Assembly: GCF_000011105.1 (NCBI RefSeq)
Contig: NC_000961.1
Span: forward strand, 186,001 to 250,000
DNA: 64,000 nt
Direction: 5' to 3'
Origin: Pyrococcus horikoshii OT3
Lineage (GTDB): Archaea; Methanobacteriota_B; Thermococci; Thermococcales; Thermococcaceae
The notes below the pieces were generated by a model. That model had not been told where the DNA came from and did not search any database. It worked only from the letters and a program-made list of their open reading frames with translations. Of the stretch, positions 23,491 through 29,940 are shown one piece after another. Numbering within the stretch: the first letter of the stretch is position 1; each line of letters starts with the position of its first letter. The translations under genes and the position numbers were made by a program.

Positions 23491-24051
23491 CTCCTCTTTG
23501 GCCAATTCTCTTAATTTGTCAATTCCTGCTCCTACAGCTATTAATGTATCTCCCTCCCGAATTATCTCATTACTAGGGGGATTGTATATATACCTATTTC
23601 CCCTTTTAATAGCTATAATTCTCACTCCTATTTTTGAAGGTAGCTTAAGTTGCCTTAGACTCTTCCCCACTAAAATGGAGCCTTTGTTCACCCTTACCCT
23701 TCCTATTTCCTCTTCAACATCGTGCATTATCTTCCTAATTATGGGATGGGGTTCCACATCTCTCAGCACTAAATCAGCTATTTCATAGGCTGAGTCACTT
23801 ATCTGCTCGTTTATATTGGCCATCTCTATTACGCTAAGCATGCTCTCCGGGTCATCGATCTTTTTTGCAGCTTCAAGGGCGAGTTTCTTGACCTTTAGTG
23901 TGAGTTCATCCATTTTTTCTTCAAGTAAGTAAACTTCCTCAGCTATCTCCTCGCTGTTGTACATTACAGAGGATAGGGCTAAATCTATCATCAATGAAGA
24001 TAGATTTCTCATCTCAATTAGGCAACTCCTTATCTCCTCAAGCTCTTTCAT
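23479..24051 (-). CDS. PhoU-TrkA_C domain protein (potassium channel-related), second copy
   Basis: A 190-residue protein: residues 1-95 form a three-helix PhoU-like unit (acidic heptads, repeated E/D), and residues 105-185 a TrkA-C (RCK_C) domain with the ILVGKSLRQLKLPSKIGVRIIAIKRG pattern split over two strands and the REGDTLIAVG ending. Such proteins bind ligands that regulate cation transport. It lies 3' of and overlaps the 205-residue paralogue by 14 bases, so the two are co-translated and may form a heteromer. No channel gene lies next to them. Confidence 0.85.
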   Translation of the reverse strand: MKELEEIRSCLIEMRNLSSLMIDLALSSVMYNSEEIAEEVYLLEEKMDELTLKVKKLALEAAKKIDDPESMLSVIEMANINEQISDSAYEIADLVLRDVEPHPIIRKIMHDVEEEIGRVRVNKGSILVGKSLRQLKLPSKIGVRIIAIKRGNRYIYNPPSNEIIREGDTLIAVGAGIDKLRELAKEESEE

Positions 24052-24655
24052 TTCCGATCACCCTTATCGCTCCCCTAGCAATTTCTTTAAGGTGATCTAT
24101 AGAAGTTCTAGTTCCCCTTCCAATTAGCACATCTCCGGCCCTTATTTTGAAGTTCTCATTTGGCCCAAATATCCATCTTTTTCCTCTTCTAACAGCTATT
24201 ATCCATACACCTGTGTTAGTTGCTAGATCTAGTTCTCCTAGGGTTTTACCAACTATAACTGACTCGGGATACACTTGTATCTTCCCAATTATCTCTTCTC
24301 CTTCTAGTATTGTCTCTTTAATTACTGGGTGAAGTTCCACACCTTCGAGTACCATTTTTGCTAGATCTCCAGCGGCGTTTGATATATCCTCTATGGCATT
24401 GGCTATTTGAAGTATTGTTATTACCTGCTCTGCTTCTTTGACATTTCTAGCAGCTAGAACGCTATGCATCATGAGTTGATAATTTAGGAGGTCTATCCTT
24501 TCTTCTAGCTCTAAAACTTCCTCAGCAATTTCCTTATCTCCAAAAAGCAGCGACGCATAAGCGAGATCAACCATTAATTCTACGGTATCTTTCATTTCAA
24601 TGAAAATTTCTTTAACGCTCTTTGGCTCATATTTAAACTCCTCAACCTCCTCCAT
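24038..24655 (-). CDS. PhoU-TrkA_C domain protein (potassium channel-related), first copy
   Basis: A 205-residue paralogue of the downstream gene with the same layout: PhoU-like helices at 15-105, then a TrkA-C domain (SVIVGKTLGELDL, then WIIAVRRG, ending IRAGDVLIGRGT). I recall a P. horikoshii protein of exactly this size solved as a putative potassium-channel-related protein. The domain pair suggests a soluble regulatory module for cation or phosphate transport. GGGAGGG precedes the ATG. Probably the first gene of a two-gene operon. Confidence 0.87.
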   Translation of the reverse strand: MEEVEEFKYEPKSVKEIFIEMKDTVELMVDLAYASLLFGDKEIAEEVLELEERIDLLNYQLMMHSVLAARNVKEAEQVITILQIANAIEDISNAAGDLAKMVLEGVELHPVIKETILEGEEIIGKIQVYPESVIVGKTLGELDLATNTGVWIIAVRRGKRWIFGPNENFKIRAGDVLIGRGTRTSIDHLKEIARGAIRVIGNERA

Positions 24656-24740
24656 CTTTTCTGGCTCCCTCCCGGTGTTGTTATTCCTAGTTTCTATAAA
24701 AAGTTTTCATCAATGTTTTTAACTTGTTAACATAAAACAA

Positions 24741-25433
24741 ATGTTAGGTACCATGACTAGCGAGAATATCTTAAAGGCTATCGATTTGGAGATAAAGAAA
24801 TTTGAAGAGAGGGCAAATGTATTAGAAGAAGTTGCGTTGCAAGGAGAGTCTTCTCTTTCCTCAAAATATGAGGATATGTTAAAAAAGAAGAGTAGATATT
24901 CAATCTACTATCTTATAGCTACCGCTGTTTTCCTATTTTTTGAAATCCTTCTTTTAATTGTCATCAGGTACAAATATGGGCTTGGAACGCTTAACTATTC
25001 TATCCTGATTGTCGTCACGGTTATCCTTGTGTTCTTTTTATTCATGTTGACATCCAGTCCTAAAGTTGAGGAAGATTCTATCCAAGAAAAAATAGTGTTC
25101 TACAGGTTAATAGCCAATAAGTTTTATAAAAGAATCAAGGGAGGACTTGAAAAGGGAGATGAGGAACTAATTCGGGCCGTGGCGGATGATATACTCAAAG
25201 ATCCACTTTTTTCTCGGGCATTAGAGCATGCTAACGTGGGAGATCCTAAAGTTGTTGCATATGCTCTTTACCTATATTTACATAGGGATAAGGTGGATAA
25301 CCTAGAGGTGCAAAATACTATAAACTTAGTTAGAGGGCCAATAAGAATGTTACTTGAAAGTATCCTAGGTGAGGATCATGAGAATAGAGGTTCCGTCAAA
25401 GGAGTATCTGAGCGAATTATCGAAGAGGCTTAG
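24741..25433 (+). CDS. Hypothetical protein with two transmembrane helices
   Basis: A protein of up to 230 residues that I do not recognise. An N-terminal amphipathic helical region (1-50), two hydrophobic spans (about 53-73 and 81-100) and a soluble helical C-terminal domain. ATG codons at 24741 and 24753 are both possible; the second has AGGT just upstream. The 3' end overlaps the next gene by about 55 bases in another frame, so the pair is presumably co-expressed. Codon use and composition are like the neighbours, so this looks like a native Thermococcales gene rather than a transfer. Confidence 0.7.
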   Translation: MLGTMTSENILKAIDLEIKKFEERANVLEEVALQGESSLSSKYEDMLKKKSRYSIYYLIATAVFLFFEILLLIVIRYKYGLGTLNYSILIVVTVILVFFLFMLTSSPKVEEDSIQEKIVFYRLIANKFYKRIKGGLEKGDEELIRAVADDILKDPLFSRALEHANVGDPKVVAYALYLYLHRDKVDNLEVQNTINLVRGPIRMLLESILGEDHENRGSVKGVSERIIEEA

Positions 25434-26178
25434 CAAAGCGGGTATAATGAATAAACCGAAGGAAGAACTTGATTGGGAAATTAACCATATGATTAGTCTA
25501 AGGAAGAAGTTTAATGAGCTTAAAAACTTGAAAATTGAGTCGATCTTGGAGAGGTTGTCTCAATTTGAAAATGTATATTCAGAGATAATGGGTAAGTTAA
25601 GAACAAGAGAGTTAAACCTTGAGGAAATAAGTGATGAGCCCTTAGTTATTGAAGTTCTAGAAGCCCTAGTAGAAAATAATTGTGTTGAATTTTCCGATGA
25701 TGGAAAAATAAAGCTCCTAAGAGATGTTCCGCTTGAGGAGTTAGAAATTGAACTTTCGGTACCTGCAGATGAGGTGCTTGAAGACCTTGAAAATCTGGAA
25801 AGGGTTGGAGGAAAGTTAGTTACAGAGGTAAAACTTCTAAAGCGGTATTATGTTGAGATTATGGAAGTTGAACTAGAAGCTATTCAGAGGGCCCTTGACA
25901 TTGCTGAGGAATACGTTGATGAGGAAGCTCTTCTTGAATCAGCAATTGCTGGAATAGCTAAAAGTGCATTATCTCAGTTGATCTTATCCCTTGTAAAGGA
26001 TATTAGGAAGAAGGATGAGCTCATAGACCTTCTCTTATCAAGTGAACCGATAGAGATCGGAGGGGAACATGGAGATCTAAGGATCTACTTTGAAGAGGAG
26101 GCCCTGGAAGATCTTTTAAAAGAGCTTCAAACGCTTGGCTACCTAAAAGTGAAAGGAAATAGAATATGGTTTTACTAA
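25378..26178 (+). CDS. Hypothetical helical protein coupled to the upstream membrane protein
   Basis: A 266-residue acidic, mostly helical soluble protein, not recognised. Two short segments that could be winged-helix-like are visible (about 80-115 with LVENNCVEFSDDGKIKL, and the last 35 residues ending YLKVKGNRIWFY), each with an alpha-alpha-beta-wing feel; a DNA- or protein-binding role is a guess. The ATG at 25378 follows AGGTGAGG; the GTG at 25369 lies within that site. The start is inside the upstream coding region, so expression is probably coupled. Its end is six bases from the convergent purC. Confidence 0.68.
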   Translation: MRIEVPSKEYLSELSKRLSKAGIMNKPKEELDWEINHMISLRKKFNELKNLKIESILERLSQFENVYSEIMGKLRTRELNLEEISDEPLVIEVLEALVENNCVEFSDDGKIKLLRDVPLEELEIELSVPADEVLEDLENLERVGGKLVTEVKLLKRYYVEIMEVELEAIQRALDIAEEYVDEEALLESAIAGIAKSALSQLILSLVKDIRKKDELIDLLLSSEPIEIGGEHGDLRIYFEEEALEDLLKELQTLGYLKVKGNRIWFY

Positions 26179-26184
26179 ATAAAG

Positions 26185-26889
26185 CTAAAATTCGGGCTTT
26201 TCTCCAGTTATTCTCTCGTAAATTTCTTTATAGGCCTCGATTAGATCTCCCTTATCAAACCTGAAAACATCCTTATCTAGGCTTCTCTTAGTTTTTGCAT
26301 CCCAGAATCTACATGTATCGGGGCTTATTTCATCGGCCAGTACTATATCCCCGTTCTTATCCTTCCCAAATTCGAGCTTGAAGTCAACCAGGATAATCCC
26401 CTTTTTTGCAAGGTAATCCTTTAAGATCTCATTGACCTTTAGAGCAATCTCCTCAATCTTCTTTATCTCATCCAAACTTATTCCAAGGACCTTAGCATGG
26501 TAGTAGTTAATCATAGGATCATGCAATTCATCGTTTTTGTAATAGAGCTCAACTATTGGCTCGGGGAGTTCATAACCCTCTGGTAGTGGTAGCCTCTTCT
26601 TCAAGCTCCCGGCAACGACGTTCCTTACCACTACTTCAAGCGGATACATATCAAGTTTCTCAACTATGAGCCTATTTCCTCCTGCTACACCTATAAAGTG
26701 GGTCTTTATTCCGTGCTCTTCCAGGAGTTTAAAGAATATAACTGAAAGTTGAGCGTTTAGCCATCCTTTTCCTTTAAACCTTGCTTTCTTAGTTCCATCA
26801 AATGCTGTTGCATCATCTTTAAACTCCATTATAAGTTTATCATCGTCAATTGGGATCATCTTCTTTGCTTTTCCCTCATAAACTTCCAT
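26185..26889 (-). CDS. purC: Phosphoribosylaminoimidazole-succinocarboxamide synthase
   Basis: SAICAR synthetase of 234 residues, de novo purine pathway: CAIR + L-aspartate + ATP to SAICAR. Signatures: N-terminal YEGKAK(K), the GGNRLIVEKLDMYPLEVVVRN region split over the nucleotide site, and DEISPDTCRFWD near residue 175, which is the PurC hallmark. Start chosen at the ATG at 26889: GGTGA sits six bases upstream, inside the longer frame that begins at 26901 and has no site. It is divergent from purF, giving a shared purine control region at 26890-26972. Confidence 0.97.
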   Translation of the reverse strand: MEVYEGKAKKMIPIDDDKLIMEFKDDATAFDGTKKARFKGKGWLNAQLSVIFFKLLEEHGIKTHFIGVAGGNRLIVEKLDMYPLEVVVRNVVAGSLKKRLPLPEGYELPEPIVELYYKNDELHDPMINYYHAKVLGISLDEIKKIEEIALKVNEILKDYLAKKGIILVDFKLEFGKDKNGDIVLADEISPDTCRFWDAKTKRSLDKDVFRFDKGDLIEAYKEIYERITGEKPEF

Positions 26890-26972
26890 TAATTTCACCA
26901 TGTTTATGTAAAAATCATAATACTTTTAAGATTTTTTAGACATATATCTGGCAAAAGATGAGAGGTGAAATC

Positions 26973-28307
26973 ATGAAAGAGAAGTGTGGGATCTTTGGGG
27001 CTTATTCCCAGGATGCAACTAAAAAGACTTATTATGGCCTAATGGCCCTCCAACACAGGGGGCAAGAAGGGGCTGGAATTAGTGTCTGGGATGGGGATAT
27101 AAGAACGGTTAAAGGTCATGGGCTTGTTTCCGAAGTCTTTAAGGGGGGCAGTATTCGGAGGTTAAATGGTAATCCCGTGATAGGGCACGTTAGGTACTCA
27201 ACATCGGGTTCCCTTTCAGAAGTCCAACCGCTGGAGGTTGAATGTTGTGGGTATAAGGTATCTATAGCTCATAACGGCACGCTTACAAATTTTCTTCCCC
27301 TAAGGAGGTTTTATGAAAGTAGAGGATTTAAATTTCGCTCTTCCATCGATACGGAAGTTATAGCGGTCTCTTTTTTAAATCATTACTCTGAGCTGAAGGA
27401 TGAATTTGAAGCCATGAGTAGAGTTTTTGAAGAAGTTAAAGGGGCTTATTCAGTTTTAATGTTGTTCAATGGAAAGCTTATAGCCGTTAGGGATCCTGTG
27501 GGTTTTAGGCCTCTGAGTTTTGGAGCTGGGGATGGATATTACTTCTCTTCCGAGGATTCTGCTCTCAGGATGTTCTGTACTAACATAAGGGATGTATCTC
27601 CCGGTGAGGTTATTGTAGTTAAGGATGGGGAAGCAGAGAGTAAGATAGTTGGAAGATCCGAGCATGCATATTGCGTCTTCGAGTATATATACTTTGCAAG
27701 ACCTGATAGCATTATAAACGGAATAAGCGTTTACTGGGCTCGCTATAGAATGGGAGTTGAATTGGCTAGGGAAAGTCCAGCTGAGGGAGATGTGGTAATA
27801 GCTGTTCCCGATTCAGGGAGAACTGCAGCTTTGGGTTTTGCTCACGAGAGTGGGATCCCCTACATGGAGGGGCTTATAAAGAATCGCTATATCGGGAGAA
27901 CCTTCATAATGCCAAGTGGGCGAGAAATCAAGGTTAGGTTAAAGCTCTCCCCAGTTAAAGAAGTCATTAAGGGAAGGAGGATAGTTCTTGTTGATGATTC
28001 AATAGTAAGGGGAACAACGATGAAGAACATTGTGAAGATGCTTAGAGATGCGGGGGCTAGGGAAGTGCACGTGAGAATAGCATCTCCCCCGATAAGGTAT
28101 CCATGCTATATGGGGATAGACATTCCGACAAGACATGAGCTTATAGCAGCTTGGAAGAGTATTGAGGAGATAAAGAAAGAGATTGGAGCTGATTCTCTAG
28201 CCTACCTAAGTGTAGAGGGGCTTAAGAGGGCTATAGGGACTGATAAGCTTTGCATGGCATGTTTAACTGGAAACTATCCAGAGTGGGCTTTTGACTTTAA
28301 GGTTTAG
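26973..28307 (+). CDS. purF: Amidophosphoribosyltransferase
   Basis: Glutamine PRPP amidotransferase, first step of purine synthesis, 444 residues. The N-terminal nucleophile is Cys5 of MKEKCGIFG, exposed after removal of four residues; the class II glutaminase domain follows (HVRYSTSG, then AHNGTLTN), and the PRPP-binding loop [12 protein letters not shown] lies near residue 345. C-terminal CMACLTG resembles the iron-sulphur ligands of Bacillus-type PurF. The ATG at 26973 is preferred over 26958, because GAGGTGA (26961-26967) is ideally spaced for it. Confidence 0.97.
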   Translation: MKEKCGIFGAYSQDATKKTYYGLMALQHRGQEGAGISVWDGDIRTVKGHGLVSEVFKGGSIRRLNGNPVIGHVRYSTSGSLSEVQPLEVECCGYKVSIAHNGTLTNFLPLRRFYESRGFKFRSSIDTEVIAVSFLNHYSELKDEFEAMSRVFEEVKGAYSVLMLFNGKLIAVRDPVGFRPLSFGAGDGYYFSSEDSALRMFCTNIRDVSPGEVIVVKDGEAESKIVGRSEHAYCVFEYIYFARPDSIINGISVYWARYRMGVELARESPAEGDVVIAVPDSGRTAALGFAHESGIPYMEGLIKNRYIGRTFIMPSGREIKVRLKLSPVKEVIKGRRIVLVDDSIVRGTTMKNIVKMLRDAGAREVHVRIASPPIRYPCYMGIDIPTRHELIAAWKSIEEIKKEIGADSLAYLSVEGLKRAIGTDKLCMACLTGNYPEWAFDFKV

Positions 28308-28314
28308 CTCAGTT

Positions 28315-29619
28315 TTATGGATACAGCCTAGCTGGAGTCCTCGGGAAGAGTGCTGCCCACCTAATGTGATCAAGCTTTAGAACCCAGGCTACCAGTCTCT
28401 CAACTCCTAGCCCAAATCCGCTGTGGGGAACGCTTCCGTACCTCCTAAGGTCAAGGTACCATTCGTAATCCTTTGGGTCCATTCCCTCTTCTAGTATTCT
28501 GTTGAGTAACTTATCATAATCGTCTTCTCTCTGACTTCCCCCAATGATCTCTCCATACCCCTCTGGGGCGAGCATGTCAGAGGCTAAAACCTTTCTTGGA
28601 TCGTTAGGATCTTCTTTCATGTAAAATGCCTTTATGTGCTTGGGGTAACCGTAGACGAAGAATGGCCTATCAAACTCTTCTGTTAGTACCCTCTCTTCAT
28701 CAGCCCCAAGATCATCTCCCCACTCAACGTTAACTCCCTTAGACTGGAGAATATCTATAGCTTCATCGTAGCTAATCCTTGGGAAGGGAGGTTCCGTATT
28801 CTTTAAAGTTGTTAGGTCATCTCTAAACATCTCTATCTCCTTCTTTCTTAACTCTAGGGTTCTTTGAACCATGTAGCTAACCAACTCCTCTTCAACTTTC
28901 ATTATATCCCAGAGATCCATCCACGCGGCTTCGAGCTCGAGGTGCCAGAACTCTGTAAGGTGTCTCCTCGTTCTGCTCTTCTCTGCTCTAAAACTTGGTG
29001 TTAATGACCAGACCTTTTCTAGTCCGAATATGGCCGCTTCCAAATAAAGCTGAGCAGATTGACTTAGGTAGGCATATTTATCGAAGTACTTAAGCTTGAA
29101 TAGTGTTGCTCCACCTTCTACAGCTCCAGTAACTAAGATTGGGGGAAATACTTCATGCCATCCGTCTTTTAATAGCCATTCCCTTGCGGCCATGATCAAT
29201 GTTTCCTTTACCTTCATTATAGCTGAAGCCTTTGGGGTTCTTATGTGAAGGTGCCTGTAATCCAATAAAAGTTCAGGACTCGCCTGTTCTGGGTTTTCGG
29301 GGATTGGAAATTCGCTTACAGCTTGAATTACTTCCAGTTTTTCTACATGAACCTCGGCCCCTCCTGGGGCCCTTTCATCGGCTTTTACTATTCCTTCAAC
29401 AATTACACTTGATTCTCTTCCCAATTTCTTGGCTTTCTCAAATGTCTCCTCTCCAACAACGTTCTTTGCAACCACGGCTTGAACTATTCCCGTGGAATCT
29501 CTAATCCACAGGAATATCTTCTTTCCAACTCTCATGTTAGTATAAACCCACCCGGCTAATCTGACCTTTTTACCATCTAGCTCAGGCTTTACCTCTTGAC
29601 AGTAAACTTTCTCTATCAT
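28315..29619 (-). CDS. asnS: Asparaginyl-tRNA synthetase
   Basis: A 434-residue class IIb aminoacyl-tRNA synthetase: N-terminal OB-fold anticodon-binding domain (VRLAGWVYTNMRVGKK, residues 17-32), class II motif 2 (FRAEKSRTRRHLTEFW, about 215-230) and motif 3 (GFGLGVERLVAW, near 407). AsnRS rather than AspRS is indicated by GAVEGGATLF, SHSGFGLG-type ending and the C-terminal FPRTPARLYP, together with the length known for the P. horikoshii enzyme. It ends seven bases from convergent purF. Three guide RNAs lie upstream, between it and aglB. Confidence 0.93.
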   Translation of the reverse strand: MIEKVYCQEVKPELDGKKVRLAGWVYTNMRVGKKIFLWIRDSTGIVQAVVAKNVVGEETFEKAKKLGRESSVIVEGIVKADERAPGGAEVHVEKLEVIQAVSEFPIPENPEQASPELLLDYRHLHIRTPKASAIMKVKETLIMAAREWLLKDGWHEVFPPILVTGAVEGGATLFKLKYFDKYAYLSQSAQLYLEAAIFGLEKVWSLTPSFRAEKSRTRRHLTEFWHLELEAAWMDLWDIMKVEEELVSYMVQRTLELRKKEIEMFRDDLTTLKNTEPPFPRISYDEAIDILQSKGVNVEWGDDLGADEERVLTEEFDRPFFVYGYPKHIKAFYMKEDPNDPRKVLASDMLAPEGYGEIIGGSQREDDYDKLLNRILEEGMDPKDYEWYLDLRRYGSVPHSGFGLGVERLVAWVLKLDHIRWAALFPRTPARLYP

Positions 29620-29719
29620 AATCCATCACTGAGCCAAATTTCCATATGCATTCTATATAAGTTCTTCGGTTATTTGTGATACTTTGTTCAAAATTTCTTG
29701 GAAAAATTGTCAAATAGCA

Positions 29720-29775
29720 GGTCAGCGAAGGGCGTGGTCATCATCTGCTCAGCAAAGCAAAAGCTCTTCATCCCC
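29720..29775 (-). ncRNA. C/D box guide RNA (2'-O-methylation), both guides match 23S
   Basis: On the minus strand the boxes read C GGGATGA (29768-29774), D' CTGA (29749-29752), 4-nt spacer, C' ATGATGA (29738-29744), D CTGA (29722-29725). The 12-nt D guide (29726-29737) is perfectly complementary to 23S 6779-6790; the fifth-nucleotide rule predicts methylation of G6783. The D' guide (29753 onward) has an 11-nt perfect match to 23S 6939-6949, predicting G6942. The C box has one mismatch from RTGATGA. Dual targeting of the same rRNA domain makes chance very unlikely. Confidence 0.9.
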
Positions 29776-29837
29776 TGTCGGCCCGGTCGGAACCCCCGGT
29801 TCACGATTCCCCGGAGAGGGCGGGAACCGGGCCGGTT
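29776..29837 (-). ncRNA. Probable H/ACA-type guide RNA
   Basis: A GC island in an AT-rich gap. On the minus strand a 9-bp stem (CGGCCCGGT, 29826-29834 with ACCGGGCCG, 29779-29787) is followed immediately by ACA (29776-29778). Above it lies an internal loop, an upper stem (CTCCGG/CCGGGG) and a terminal loop with GGAA and GTGA elements that could form a K-loop. The top of the 3' pocket is 15 nt from ACA, as in pseudouridylation guides. I could not find a convincing rRNA target by eye. It ends one base from the C box of the adjacent C/D RNA. Confidence 0.55.
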
Positions 29838-29885
29838 AAAAATTATAGAGAATTATTTATTAATCTTAGCGAAAAATAAAAAGAG

Positions 29886-29940
29886 GGATGATGAGTTTTT
29901 CCCTCACTCTGAGGAGTGATGAGGAGCCGATGCACTGACC
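29886..29940 (+). ncRNA. C/D box guide RNA, both guides match 23S
   Basis: Boxes: C ATGATGA (29888-29894), D' CTGA (29909-29912), 3-nt spacer, C' GTGATGA (29916-29922), D CTGA (29935-29938). The D guide (29923-29934) has an 11-nt perfect match to 23S 7179-7189, predicting methylation at U7182. The D' guide has a 10-nt match to 7231-7240, predicting A7234. The RNA overlaps the last codons of the oppositely oriented aglB gene. Confidence 0.9.

Noticed and set aside
29776-29837. A tRNA in the GC island upstream of asnS.
   Set aside because: No T-arm consensus or anticodon arm; an ACA-terminated stem-loop fits better.
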